Assembly: GCF_003857055.1 (NCBI RefSeq)
Contig: NZ_QGSZ01000206.1
Location: 1 to 55,170, forward strand
Source: Micromonospora inaquosa
GTDB taxonomy: Bacteria > Actinomycetota > Actinomycetes > Mycobacteriales > Micromonosporaceae
Length of the DNA stretch: 55,170 nucleotides
Direction of reading: 5' to 3'
Shown: in pieces, positions 16,387-25,725 of the stretch
Numbering within the stretch: position 1 is the stretch's first letter
Layout of the letters: every line of letters begins with the position of its first letter
Made by a program: the position numbers and the translations under genes
Notes under the pieces: generated by a model
Seen by the model: the letters and a program-made list of their open reading frames with translations, nothing else
Database searches by the model: none
What the model was told of the DNA's origin: nothing

Positions 16387-17253
16387 ATGATGCTGCGCGA
16401 TGTCCTGTCCGGGCTGGCGAACCTGGCGGTCCTGGTGTTCGCCGTGACGTCGATGCTCTCGGTCGGGTTCGTCCACTCGGCCCGGGAGATCCTCAGCCCA
16501 CTGCGGGACGTGTCGAAGTTGCTGCGGGCGCTGCTGGCCAACTTCGTCCTGGTCCCCCTCCTCGGGCTCGCCATCGTCCGGCTCTGGCCGCTCGAGCGCC
16601 CGCTGGAGGCCGGGCTCGTCCTGGTCGCGATGGCCGCCGGCGCACCGTTCCTGATCAAACTGACCGCACTGGCCAAGGCCGAGGTCGCGCTCAGCGCCAC
16701 GCTGCTGGTGCTGCTGCTACCCCTCACCGTCCTGTACGCGCCGATCGTCGTGCCCCGGGTCCTGCCCGAGGCGGACGTCTCCGCCGTCGCCCTCGCGGTG
16801 CCGCTGGTCCTCACCATGCTGCTGCCCCTCGCCGTGGGCCTGCTGGTCCACGCGCGCTGGCCCGCGCTGGCCCGGCGGTCGACGCCGGTCGTCCGCCACG
16901 CTTCCACTGTCGCGCTGGTGGTGCTCGTCGCGGGTACCACGCTGGCCAACATCCCGACGATCATCGAGCTGTTCACGACGGGCGCGATCGTGGCGCCCGT
17001 GCTGCTGATCGTCGGCGCGTTCGTCATTGGTTTCCTGCTCGGCGGCAAAGACCGCAATGCCCGCGAGGTGCTCGGGCTCGGCACCGCGCAGCGCAACATC
17101 TCCGCGGCGACGGTGATGGCCACCCAGGGCTTCGCCGACAACGACACCCTGGTCATGGTGATCGCGGCGTCACTCGCCGGCTTCGCGCTGCTCTTCCCTG
17201 CGGCAGCAGTGCTGCGCCGCAGTGAGTCCGCCCCCGCCACCCCGAACGGTTGA
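16387..17253 (+). CDS. Bile acid:sodium symporter (BASS) family transporter
   Basis: A 288-residue membrane protein with about nine hydrophobic segments over its whole length. LLRALLANFVLVPLLGLAIV, the AAGAPFLIKLTALAKAEVAL block and LGLGTAQRNISAATVMATQG (crossover-region motif with Gln-Arg-Asn) are typical of BASS/SBF transporters, which move organic anions with sodium. The start could also be GTG 16384 or ATG 16390; ATG 16387 is a compromise. It lies just after the sulfatase gene, suggesting that it imports the sulfated substrate or exports a product. That link is inference from position. Confidence 0.8.
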   Translation: MMLRDVLSGLANLAVLVFAVTSMLSVGFVHSAREILSPLRDVSKLLRALLANFVLVPLLGLAIVRLWPLERPLEAGLVLVAMAAGAPFLIKLTALAKAEVALSATLLVLLLPLTVLYAPIVVPRVLPEADVSAVALAVPLVLTMLLPLAVGLLVHARWPALARRSTPVVRHASTVALVVLVAGTTLANIPTIIELFTTGAIVAPVLLIVGAFVIGFLLGGKDRNAREVLGLGTAQRNISAATVMATQGFADNDTLVMVIAASLAGFALLFPAAAVLRRSESAPATPNG

Positions 17254-17302
17254 GCCGCCTTGTGCGCCCACGCTCGAACCAGGCGTGCGGAGCGCCGGTG
17301 CG

Positions 17303-17863
17303 TCACTCCAGCGCGATCCGCACCACCTGAACGTCCTTGTCGAGGCTCACCTCGAGGATCCGGGGCCGCTCGTGGCGCGGGATCACGCTGATCGTGCCGT
17401 CCCGTTCGAGGTAGGCGAGCCGCACCCGGGAGAGATCGTTTTCGCTGCCCGTCTCGTGCAGCGCCTGGTCGAGATCCATCCGGGAGATGTGCGCGTCGCG
17501 CAGCGCGGCAGGATCGGCCTGCCCGTCCTTGACCAGCAGCACCGGATGCCCCTTGACGAGCGGACCGAACCAGTCGAGGCGGTACGCGAGGGCCGCCATC
17601 AGCCGATGCAACATGACAAGCACGAAACCGGCCAGCCAGATCGCGAGCAGCCCCAAGGTGTTCGTGATGGCGCGGCTCATCACGGAGCCGAACATGATCG
17701 CCACGACCAGGTCGAACGCCGTCCCCTTACCGAACAGCCGCTTGTGGCCCAGACGGACGATGATCACCGCCACCACGAAGGTCAGGACCGCCCGCAGCGC
17801 CATCTGACCGGGATTGAGATTGTCCGCGCCGATACCGACCAGGGACCGCAAAAACTCAATCAT
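17303..17863 (-). CDS. DUF421 (YetF-like) membrane protein
   Basis: A 186-residue protein: MIEFLRSLVGIGADNLNPGQ, then three membrane helices (about residues 22-45, 52-72, 76-95), then a soluble domain beginning LDWFGPLVKGHPVLLVKDGQ. This helices-plus-domain layout and the RMDLDQALHETG stretch are the DUF421/YetF pattern. Members are thought to act at the membrane in stress or spore physiology, with no defined reaction. The start at 17863 fits the conserved opening; upstream frame extension is not conserved. It converges with the BASS gene. Confidence 0.8.
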   Translation of the reverse strand: MIEFLRSLVGIGADNLNPGQMALRAVLTFVVAVIIVRLGHKRLFGKGTAFDLVVAIMFGSVMSRAITNTLGLLAIWLAGFVLVMLHRLMAALAYRLDWFGPLVKGHPVLLVKDGQADPAALRDAHISRMDLDQALHETGSENDLSRVRLAYLERDGTISVIPRHERPRILEVSLDKDVQVVRIALE

Positions 17864-18649
17864 CTGACCGGCACCTCCAGCCTCGCCTGAACCGCGATAA
17901 TCAGGATCAATCCGAGAATACTGGACACTGCCGGGGCCGCGGCGGCGTGAAGCGACGTTTGCCGTGGACACCACCAGGGGGTGCCGCCAGGCCGCACTGC
18001 GGCGAGCCCCGGTCGAGGTAGATCCGTTCGGCCGGCACCCCGAGGTCGAGCAGAACCTGTCGGGTCGCCTCCAGGTTCCGCTAACGGACACCCCGACGGT
18101 CAGCATCACTCAAGATTCAATATTTGGCTGGCTGAGACAGCTGATAAAGAGCAAACGACGTCTGCGGCTGGATGGATGTCGTTCGGCAGCGGCCCGTCGA
18201 CGCCTGGGATGTGACAGGGTCTGCGGAGACCTCCGCGTAGACGAGCACGGCGGGGCCACTGCTTGTAACTTGGCACGTCGACGCCTGGTAATGCCGGGAC
18301 CATCGAGTCCTTCGTCAAGACCGCGCGTGGTGCGCTCCAGCGCCGCTTGGGCCAGCGGGTGACGTCTGTGGGACAGCACGGGACGTGATCCCTGGGTAGA
18401 TCGGCGACCTGCTGGCCCAAGTCGTAGCACCACAGGCGGGACAGCGATGCTGATCATGGTTCGAGCCCGCCCGGCTCGGCACACACCTCGCTACAGGCGA
18501 GCCCTTGAGCTCTGACGCGAGACGGGAGCCGCGCGGGTCGCTGGGATCGCGAACGGCTCAATCGGAGGGAAGACCATTGAGTCTCGTATCAGGGCGCCGC
18601 GCGTTCCCGCCAGGGATCCGAACCAGCTCCGACACGCGAAGGAGTACAG
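17864..18649. other. Degenerate intergenic region
   Basis: Contains the resolvase fragment at 17975-18080, an AT-richer patch near 18110-18160 and the leader of an IS110 remnant (about 18490-18649). No intact gene is seen. Confidence 0.5.
17975..18080 (-). pseudogene. Serine recombinase (resolvase) fragment
   Basis: Reading leftward from 18080: RNLEATRQVLLDLGVPAERI followed by YLDRG. This matches the segment of the resolvase N-terminal domain between the catalytic region and the LTG motif. The fragment begins just after a stop codon and loses similarity after about 35 residues, so only a scrap remains. Confidence 0.6.
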
Positions 18650-18869
18650 GTGCAGGTGTACTGCGGTATCGACTGGGCTGAGCGGCATCACGATGTGGCC
18701 CTGGTCGACCAAGACGGCAACCTCGTGGCCAAGAAACGCCTCCACGAGACCGTCGAAGGATCCGCCCAGCTCGTGGACATGTTGGCCGCGGCGGGCGACA
18801 GCGCGGACGCCCCGATCCCGGTAGCGATCGAGACACCGCGCGGCCTGCTGGTCGCGGCGCTACGGGCGA
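18650..18869 (+). pseudogene. IS110-family transposase, N-terminal fragment
   Basis: From GTG 18650 the frame reads VQVYCGIDWAERHHDVALVD, then ETPRGLLVAALRA. This is the RuvC-like DEDD start of an IS110 (IS117-like) transposase. Similarity stops at about 18869, after which the frame is unrelated. GAAGGAGTAC precedes the start and the upstream 150 bases look like the usual IS leader. It is a different subfamily from the intact IS110 at 31210-32409. Confidence 0.8.
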
Positions 18870-19110
18870 TTGTCGAGGGTGTGGTGTTCGGTGAAGCCGG
18901 CCAGGTGTCTCGTGGCCAGGTCAACGCCGACCTCCAGCGAGTCCGTCAGCCACGGGATCCAGGCACCGCTCCGCTTGTTGGCCGCAGGGCGGGCCGGCCA
19001 AGCAATAGCATTCGGCACACGAGATCAGGCAGCAGGACAGTTCGCCTGCCGAGCGGCGGTTATACCGCCGAAGGGTCTGCGCGGTCACGCCGACATGCAA
19101 CACTGACCAC
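18870..19110. other. Unassigned DNA with a short hairpin
   Basis: No recognisable gene. CGGCGGT and ACCGCCG form a short hairpin at about 19056-19072, possibly a terminator remnant or part of a small-gene promoter region. Confidence 0.3.
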
Positions 19111-19365
19111 ATGGACCAGCCGGTCATCGCAGAGTTCCAGGGCGGGCCCCTCGACGGTACCCGCCGGATTCAGCAGGACCTGCCGTCGACCTACGTCGAG
19201 CCGACTCCAGGGACGGCCACCGGAGACCTCGCTGGGCGATCACATCAGCGGAGAGGCACCTCGATGGTCTATGAGCTATTGATCGACGCGGCGAGCGGGA
19301 GACCCGACGCTGACGGCTCCGGACTGTACCGGTACGAGTTCCGGGGCTACCGGCACGGTAAGTAG
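19111..19365 (+). CDS. Small hypothetical protein
   Basis: Eighty-four residues: MDQPVIAEFQGGPLDGTRRI at the start, ending GLYRYEFRGYRHGK. The EFxGGPLDG start and a C-terminal YRYEFRG strand are the pattern of short actinobacterial proteins of unknown function that I have seen repeatedly, so it is probably a genuine gene among debris. No membrane segment or catalytic motif. There is no good ribosome site upstream of ATG 19111. Confidence 0.5.
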   Translation: MDQPVIAEFQGGPLDGTRRIQQDLPSTYVEPTPGTATGDLAGRSHQRRGTSMVYELLIDAASGRPDADGSGLYRYEFRGYRHGK

Positions 19366-19510
19366 GCCTTGCCCACCGCCACCACCCGCGCCGAAACCGA
19401 GGATGAGAACCAGGTGCAGATGGGTGGAACCTTAAGCTCGTAACTTTTTCATCAGGATGCCGAGCCGGACTCCGAGGCCGTGCTCCGCGCAGCCGGGGTG
19501 CAGCCCGACG

Positions 19511-19675
19511 TCCTGCTCTGGCTGCTGCGGCCTGGCCGGCAACTTCGGTTTCGAACAGGGACACTACGAGGTATCCGAGGCATGCGCCGAGCGAGTTCTG
19601 CTGCCGGCCGTGCGGGACGCCGCGGACACTGACGTGCTCCTCGCCGACGGGTTCAGCTGCCGCACCCAGGTGACG
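19511..19675 (+). pseudogene. C-terminal fragment of a D-lactate/glycolate-type oxidoreductase
   Basis: The frame reads GCCGLAGNFGFEQGHYEVSE, then LLADGFSCRTQV. This is the cysteine-rich end of FAD-linked/Fe-S oxidoreductases of the glycolate or D-lactate dehydrogenase kind. The rest of the gene is missing on both sides, so it is a relic. Confidence 0.65.
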
Positions 19676-20147
19676 GCCTGCTCCCGCAACCGATTCACGT
19701 CCTCGTCGTCGGGCACTCCTCGTTCCGAGTTCCGTCAACCGCTGATCCGCCTCCTTGCGTCGATCCACGCGGCGAACCGGCACCGGCCGGATCCAGACAG
19801 CGCGCACCAGGGCGGACAAACCCTCAGTTACCCGACGGGACTGATCGCCATAGCGTACAAATCTCGCCCGAGTGCCGAGTGGGTCAGGCAAGGAGACAGC
19901 CAATCAAGGGTCGGCCCCGGCGACGAGTTCGCGGCCATCCCTTCAGGCCAACCGGTACGCGGCCGCGGTTGGGCCGGAATTGCATGCGGTGGCCGGCACC
20001 GTCCAGTTGTGCAGCCACGCTGCGTTCGGTGGCTGGCACCGGTGAGGCGTGAGCGGCCGCGGGCACCGGCCGAACTCCGGCTGCGCCGAGCCCGCCGGCC
20101 GTGACGCTCCGGCGAGGCAGCCACCCGGCACCCGCCGGCAGCATTCC

Positions 20148-20380
20148 TCAGGGGTCCGCGTCGCCCACGCCGCCAGCGATCTCGGTGTGCGCTGGTACAG
20201 GAACCGGCCCGACAGGAGTTGGCTGGCCTAGGCTCACTGCCGTTTCCAGCATCAGCGCATGCACCAACGCCTGCGGCAGGTTGCCGCGCAACTGCCGCTG
20301 GCCGACGTCATACTCCTCGGTGTAGAGGCCCGGCGGCCCGCACGCCGCTCGGTTGCGCTCGAACCATCGGTTCACCCCGA
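20148..20380 (-). pseudogene. GH15 glucoamylase/trehalase-like C-terminal fragment
   Basis: Leftward frame: GLYTEEYDVGQRQLRGNLPQ, then ALVHALMLETAVSL. It corresponds to the end of the intact GH15 gene at 20860-22704 (GFYSEQLAGDGTALGNYPQA, FTHLALIEAALNL) but is clearly a different paralogue. It may be the relic of a second GH15 gene that once stood downstream. Confidence 0.7.
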
Positions 20381-20859
20381 CCGGGTCGCCGCCTTCAAGG
20401 CGGCGAGCGCTGCCGCGAAGCCGCAGAGCAGAAACGCGCCCGCCGCGTCGCCGAGCCACCGCCGGCCTGGCGGCGACGCACCTCGACGACCTTGCCAGCA
20501 CGCTGGGCGATCTGTCCTACGCGATCGACGATCTCGAAGCCCGGCGGGCGGCCGCGTTCCGGGTTCGCCGGACAACCCGGCACCTCGTACACGACCTCAA
20601 CGTGCACACGTCCCCGATTCCGGAATCACAAGAGGCAATCACCGTCACCCTGATCAAGATCGTCGTCGCCGACATCGTGGTCTTCGCCGACGCCAATCGG
20701 GTGGGGACGTAAGGACGCCGAGTACCGCAGGGCATCACGCTGCGCGAGGGGTTGCCGGTTGGCGCGGGCAGAGACCCTGTTCCGCATCGCCCGGTTGTCG
20801 GCCCCGCACACGTCCGCCGCGTCACGGACGCCTCGCCGCGCCGTTCGGCGACGTCCGCC

Positions 20860-22704
20860 TCAAGTGGGTGGTGGTGGCGGGACCGGCCGGCCGGCGGGCA
20901 CCGGTCGGGCGCGTTCGGCCCAGGTGTGCAGGGCGTCGCGGTCGCCGGCGGCGTCCAGGTTGAGCGCTGCCTCGATGAGGGCGAGGTGGGTGAACGCCTG
21001 AGGATAATTGCCCAGGGCGGTTCCGTCGCCGGCGAGTTGTTCGGAGTAGAAGCCGAGCGGTCCCGCGTATGCGCTGAGTTGGTTGAAGAGCTGCCGTGCC
21101 GAGTCTCGCTCGCCGGCCAGCACGAGGGCGGAGACCAGTTCGAACGAGCAGAGCAGGAACGCCCCCTCCTCGCCGGGCAGCCCGTCGTCCGCCTGGTACC
21201 GGCGGATCAGGGCGGGGCCGATCGCGAGTCGCTGCCGGATCCGGTCGATGGTGGCGAGCATCCGCGGGTCGTCAGCGGGGAGGAAGCCGACCAGCGGGAT
21301 CCGCAGCAGGGACGCGTCGAGATCGGTGCAGCCGTACGCCAGCACGAAGCTGCCCGCCGCGTCGTCGTAGCCGCGGTCGAGGACCTCGGCGTGCAGGTCG
21401 TCGCGGGCCTGCCGCCAGCTGTCGACGGCGGCGGCGCGGTCGTCGAGCAGGTCGGCCAGGCGGATGCCCCGGTCGAGGCAGACCCAGGTCATCACCTTCG
21501 AGTTGACGTAGTGCCGGCGGGGGCCGCGGATCTCCCAGGTGCCGTGGTCGGGTTCGCGCCACCGCCGCGCCATGGTGTCGACGTGCCGCCGCAGCAGCCG
21601 CCACTGGTCGCCGGTCAGGTCGCCGGTGAGCTGCTGGTAGACCAGCGCGGCGTCGAGGATGTGACCGTAGGTGTCGAACTGGACCTGGTCGGCGGCCTCG
21701 TTGCCGGTGCGGACCGGTCGCGAGTCGGCATAGCCGGACAGGTGCGGCAGTTCCCGCTCGGTGGTGGTGTGGCCGTGGATGCCGACGAGCGGGGCGATCG
21801 GGTCCGCCTGCGTGGCGCAGATGTCCAGCAGGAAGTGCAGGTACCGCCGGCCCTCCTCGGCGTGACCGAGTCGGAACAGGGCGAGCAGTAGCAGCGAAGC
21901 GTCCCGGTGCCAGGTGAACCGGTAGTCCCAGTTCCGCACCCCGCCGATCTCCTCGGGCAGCGCGGTGGTGGTGGCGGCCAGCAGGGCGCCGGTCTCGTCG
22001 AACGACAGGCCGCGCAGCACCAGGGCGCTGCGCCGCACGGCCTCCGCGGCGAAGCCGGCGTAGTCGCTGCGGCCGGACCAGTCCCGCCAGGTGCGGCAGG
22101 TCCGATCGAGCAGCCCGGTCGGATCCGGCGCCGGCCCCGCGGCGTCGCCGTAGTCGAGCAGGATGGTGGCCGTCCGGCCGGCGGGCAGTTCCACCTCGGC
22201 GGTCAGCGCCGCCCCGTCCGCGACGAGCGGCAGGTCCGCGCCGACCCGCAGCGGAACCCCGGAGGCGTGCCACCGGCCGTCGACCTGCGTCCAGCCGGTG
22301 GCCCCGGCGCCGAAGCCGGGTCGTGGGGTGATCCGCACCATCAGCCGCACCACACCGCGCTCGGCCGTCACCTGGCGGACCAGTACCTTGCCGGCCCGGA
22401 TCGGTTGCGCGGCGTCGCCCGGCCCGACGGCGAGGAAGTCTCGGCCGACGGCCCTGCCGCCCGGGCCGTCGTACTCGCTGTGTAGCACCAGGGTGTCCGG
22501 CAGGTACCGGCGGGCCGCTGCCGGGCAGCCGTCGACGGTGAGCGAGAACGCGCCGCCGACCTGTCGGTCGAGCAACCGGGCGAAGACGGCGTCACCCTCG
22601 AAGTGCGGTACGCAGAACCATTCGACCGTCCCGTGCGGTGCGACCAGCGCGGCGGTGTGGGTGTCGGAGAGGAAGGCGTACGAGTCGACGGGCGGGAAGC
22701 TCAT
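20860..22704 (-). CDS. Glycoside hydrolase family 15 (trehalase/glucoamylase-like)
   Basis: A 614-residue enzyme, full length for the bacterial GH15 group. The N-terminal beta domain opens SYAFLSDTHTAALVAPHGTVEW. The (alpha/alpha)6 barrel holds NWDYRFTWHRDASLLL (about residues 270-285) and QVQFDTYGHILDAAL. GEEGAFLLCSFELVSAL, near residue 520, contains the catalytic glutamate region. Family members hydrolyse trehalose or short alpha-glucans in the cytoplasm; mycobacterial homologues are trehalases. ATG 22704 overlaps the stop of the preceding LLM gene (ATGA), so the two are translationally coupled. No signal peptide. The C-terminus is Pro/Arg-rich. Confidence 0.85.
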   Translation of the reverse strand: MSFPPVDSYAFLSDTHTAALVAPHGTVEWFCVPHFEGDAVFARLLDRQVGGAFSLTVDGCPAAARRYLPDTLVLHSEYDGPGGRAVGRDFLAVGPGDAAQPIRAGKVLVRQVTAERGVVRLMVRITPRPGFGAGATGWTQVDGRWHASGVPLRVGADLPLVADGAALTAEVELPAGRTATILLDYGDAAGPAPDPTGLLDRTCRTWRDWSGRSDYAGFAAEAVRRSALVLRGLSFDETGALLAATTTALPEEIGGVRNWDYRFTWHRDASLLLLALFRLGHAEEGRRYLHFLLDICATQADPIAPLVGIHGHTTTERELPHLSGYADSRPVRTGNEAADQVQFDTYGHILDAALVYQQLTGDLTGDQWRLLRRHVDTMARRWREPDHGTWEIRGPRRHYVNSKVMTWVCLDRGIRLADLLDDRAAAVDSWRQARDDLHAEVLDRGYDDAAGSFVLAYGCTDLDASLLRIPLVGFLPADDPRMLATIDRIRQRLAIGPALIRRYQADDGLPGEEGAFLLCSFELVSALVLAGERDSARQLFNQLSAYAGPLGFYSEQLAGDGTALGNYPQAFTHLALIEAALNLDAAGDRDALHTWAERARPVPAGRPVPPPPPT

Positions 22705-23657
22705 ACCAGCTCCGGCAGCACGCGGGAGCCGAAGACCTCCAGGAATCCGTCCTGGTCCCGCCCGACATGGTGCAGGTAGATCTCGTCGACGCCCAGGTCA
22801 GCGTACTCGCGCAGCCAGTGCGTGTGCCGGCCGGTGTCGCTGGAGACCAGCACGTGCTCCCGCATGTCCTCCCGGCGGACGTAGGCGGTGGCCTCGGCGA
22901 AGTCGTCCGGGGTGGCCAGGTCCCAGCCGAGATCGCTGCCGAGGATGGCGGTACGCCACTGCTCGTGGGCCACCCGTAGGGCGGTCTCCTCGTCGGCGGC
23001 CCAGGACAGGTGCACCTGCAGCAGTACCGGCCCGCCACCCCCGCCGTCCCGGTACGCGTCGACCACCTGCCGTACCCTGTCGATGCCCTGGTTGATGGTG
23101 ATCAGCCCGTCCGCCCAGGAACCCGCCCAGCGGGCGGTCTCCGGGGTGACCGCCGCCGCGTACACCGGTGGCGGCTGCGCCGGCCGCGACCACAGCACCG
23201 CCCGGTCGACGGTGACCAGCCCCCTGTGGTCGACGCACTCGCCGGCGAACAGGGCGCGGATCACCTGCACGCACTCCCGCAGCCGGGCGTTGCGTTCCGG
23301 CTTGGCCGGCCACCGGGCGCCGGTGATGTGCTCGTTGAGCGCCTGGCCGCTGCCGAGGGCGAGCCAGAACCGACCCGGGAACATCTCCGTCAGGGTGGCC
23401 GCGGCCTGCGCGACGATGGCCGGGTGGTAGCGCTGGCCGGGCGCGTTCACCACGCCCAGCGGCAGGTCGGTACGGGCCAGCGCCGCCCCCAGCCAGGACC
23501 AGGCGAATCCGGAGTGGCCCTGCTCAGCCCCAAACGGGGCGAAGTGGTCCGAGCACATCGCGCGGGTGAAACCGGCCGCCCGGGCCGCCTCGACCAGCCG
23601 CAGCAGCGCGCTCGGCGGGAACTGCTCGTGCGAGGCGTGGAAGCCGAGGACCGGCAT
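22701..23657 (-). CDS. LLM-type flavin oxidoreductase (TIGR03885-like, probably non-F420)
   Basis: A 318-residue luciferase-like protein. Features: VLGFHASHEQFPPSALLRLV, FTRAMCSDHFAPFGAEQGHS, PGRFWLALGSGQALNEHITG and WAGSWADGLITINQG. These fit the TIM-barrel LLM group usually named probable non-F420 flavinoid oxidoreductase (TIGR03885). GGGAGGAG sits just before ATG 23657, which fixes the start although the frame continues far upstream into the next, broken gene. Genes of this subfamily are often found beside GH15 genes, as here with an ATGA overlap. The substrate is unknown. Confidence 0.85.
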   Translation of the reverse strand: MPVLGFHASHEQFPPSALLRLVEAARAAGFTRAMCSDHFAPFGAEQGHSGFAWSWLGAALARTDLPLGVVNAPGQRYHPAIVAQAAATLTEMFPGRFWLALGSGQALNEHITGARWPAKPERNARLRECVQVIRALFAGECVDHRGLVTVDRAVLWSRPAQPPPVYAAAVTPETARWAGSWADGLITINQGIDRVRQVVDAYRDGGGGGPVLLQVHLSWAADEETALRVAHEQWRTAILGSDLGWDLATPDDFAEATAYVRREDMREHVLVSSDTGRHTHWLREYADLGVDEIYLHHVGRDQDGFLEVFGSRVLPELV

Positions 23658-23703
23658 GGGCTCCTCCCGCCGTCGGTGCTCCGCCGGGTGCGGATGACCC
23701 GGT

Positions 23704-24405
23704 TTACCCGCCCTTCCCGCGCGGAAACGACGCCCGCACCCGGCGGCACGACGCCCCGAACCGGCCGGGCAGGATCCCATCACTGCCGGGCAGGCTGCCG
23801 AGCAGGACGGCGCGGCTGCTGCGTGGGCCAGGTCCTCCGCCACGTTGCCCAGCAGCTTCTCGTCGAGCCCGTGCCCCAGCCGCCCGATCACCAGCAGGTC
23901 CACGTCGCGGACGTCGGCGGCGGCCAGGATGGCGTCGGCCGGGTGGCCGGCCACGATCTCCGTGCTCGCGTCGCCCAACCCGTCCGGCAGGGTGCGGGCA
24001 ACCTCGTCCAGCATCCGCCGGGCCCGCTGGCGCTCCGCGTTCGCCTCGAGGTCAACCAGGTCCGGGTCGGTGACGGTGACCAGGACCAGCTCGCTGGTGG
24101 TCCCGGTCAGCGCGTGGGCGACGGCGCGCAGCGCCCGGTCGGAGCCGGGTGAGCCGTCCAGGCCGACCAGCGCGCGCAAGGCCGGGCCGGGTGGGTGCCG
24201 GCGCCCGGAAGCGGACGTCGAACCGCTGCCGGGCGGCCCGACCACGCTCGACGACGATCGGGACGAGCAGCGGGCCGGGCAGCCCGCCGACGAGGTACCA
24301 GAGCAGGTTGCGGTACCCGCCGCGGGTGACGAAGACCGCCGCGGTAGCCAGTTCCGCCGCCAGCCAGGCCACCAGCGCCAGCTGGGCCCAGCCCAGCTCA
24401 GCCAT
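23704..24405 (-). pseudogene. Universal stress protein with N-terminal membrane segment, frameshifted
   Basis: ATG 24405 begins MAELGWAQLALVAWLAAELA and continues GGYRNLLWYLVGGLPGPLLV, a PLDc_N-like two-helix anchor. Near 24180 the frame shifts by one base to ALVGLDGSPGSDRALRAVAH, DLLVIGRLGHGLDEKLLGNV and AEDLAHAA, a USP domain with its ATP-binding G-x2-G-x9-G region. Near 23815 a second shift is needed to read AVLLGSLPGSDGI and reach the TAA at 23704. Membrane-anchored USPs of this layout are known in actinobacteria. With two shifts it is either decayed or affected by sequence indels. It is the first gene of the USP, LLM, GH15 series. Confidence 0.7.
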
Positions 24406-24507
24406 GGTGGCTCCGGGGCGCGGGTGGTGCGGGCGGGTCGGTCATGCCGGTGAATACTCCCGGCGGCGGTGGGTACGCCACCGCGTCCAGTCGGGGGAGG
24501 AAGGGTC

Positions 24508-25725
24508 GTGGGACAGGAGTTCGTCAACTGGTCCGGCAGCCTGTCCTTCACGCCCGCCGAGTACGCGGAACCGGCCGACGAGGACGAGGTCCGCGCCCTC
24601 GTGCGGCGCGCCCGGCAGGACGGAACCCCGGTCCGCCCGGTGGGCTCGGGACACTCGTCGAGCCCGCTGGTCCGGACCGACGGGATCCTGCTCAGCCTGG
24701 ACCGGATGGCCGGAGTGATCTCCGACCGGGGCAACCTGGCCACGGTGTGGGCGGGCACAAGGCTGAAGACGCTGGGGGAGGGCCTGTACGACGCCGGTCT
24801 GGCGATGGACAACCTCGGCGACGTGGACTACCAGTCGATCGCCGGGGCGACCGCCACCGGCACCCACGGCACCGGCCTCCGCTTCGGGAACCTGTCCACC
24901 CAGGTGGCCGGCGTCCGACTGGTCACCGGCACGGGCGAGATCCTGGACATCGGCGCGGACAGCAACCCCGAACTCCTGCCGGCGGTGCGGTTGTCCCTCG
25001 GCACCCTAGGCGTGGTCACCCAGGTCACCCTCCAGGTGCAGCCCCGCTACGACCTGCACCGACGGTCCTGGTGCGCCCCCATCGACTGGACCCTCGACCA
25101 CCTCGCGGAGCTCCAGCACACCAACCGCAACATGGACTTCTACTGGTACCCACGCAGCGACCAAACGCAGATCCGGGTGATGAACCGGGCCGACGAGACA
25201 CCCGAGCAGCAGGTCTGGGCCCTGCCCCGGGTGCCCGGGTCGGACCCGTGGGCACAGGCCCGCGAGGTCCAGGTCGGACCGACGCACCGCACCATCCCCC
25301 GGCACCGCGAGCTGCGATTCGAGGAGATCGAGTACATGCTGCCGGCGGAGGCGTTCCCGGCCTGCTTCGCCGAGGTTCGGCGGCGGATCCGGGAACGGCA
25401 CCGCCGGGTGGCCGGATGGCGGGTGCTGGTGCGCAGCATCGCCGCCGACGACATCTGGCTCAGCAACGCGTACGGCCGGCCCACCACCACCATCGCCTGC
25501 CTTCAGAACACCTCGCTGCCCTACGAGGAGTACTTCCGGGACATGGAGGCGGTCTTCCGGCAGTACGGCGGCCGGCCGCACTGGGGCAAGAAACACTGGC
25601 TGACCGCCCGCCAGCTGCGCCCCCTCTATCCCCGCTGGGACGACTTCCAGGCGCTGCGGCGCCGACTCGACCCGGACGGGGTGTTCCTCAGCCCCGACCA
25701 GACCCGGCTGCTGGAGGAGCGGTGA
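24508..25725 (+). CDS. FAD-linked oxidoreductase, D-arabinono-1,4-lactone oxidase family
   Basis: A 405-residue flavoprotein. GTG 24508 follows GGGAGGAAG closely and is the best start. The FAD-binding PCMH domain holds PVRPVGSGHSSSPLVRTDG (about residues 38-56) and DYQSIAGATATGTHGTGLRF. The C-terminal ALO domain ends HWGKKHWLTARQLRPLYPRW and LDPDGVFLSPDQTRLL. Family members oxidise aldonolactones or sugar alcohols (for example xylitol or alditol oxidase) with oxygen. The substrate here is unknown. The stop overlaps the GTG of the transducer-like gene (GTGA), placing it first in the operon that ends with the FUSC transporter. Confidence 0.85.
   Translation: MGQEFVNWSGSLSFTPAEYAEPADEDEVRALVRRARQDGTPVRPVGSGHSSSPLVRTDGILLSLDRMAGVISDRGNLATVWAGTRLKTLGEGLYDAGLAMDNLGDVDYQSIAGATATGTHGTGLRFGNLSTQVAGVRLVTGTGEILDIGADSNPELLPAVRLSLGTLGVVTQVTLQVQPRYDLHRRSWCAPIDWTLDHLAELQHTNRNMDFYWYPRSDQTQIRVMNRADETPEQQVWALPRVPGSDPWAQAREVQVGPTHRTIPRHRELRFEEIEYMLPAEAFPACFAEVRRRIRERHRRVAGWRVLVRSIAADDIWLSNAYGRPTTTIACLQNTSLPYEEYFRDMEAVFRQYGGRPHWGKKHWLTARQLRPLYPRWDDFQALRRRLDPDGVFLSPDQTRLLEER

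Larger units (their letters stand above)
19366..20859. other. Graveyard of gene ends
   Basis: This 1.5 kb holds the tail of a (Fe-S)/FAD oxidoreductase (19511-19675), the tail of a GH15 enzyme (20148-20380), and a rightward frame from about 20470 to 20712 (LAATHLDDLASTLGDLSYAI onward). That last frame may be another remnant of unknown origin. No intact gene is supported. Confidence 0.45.
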
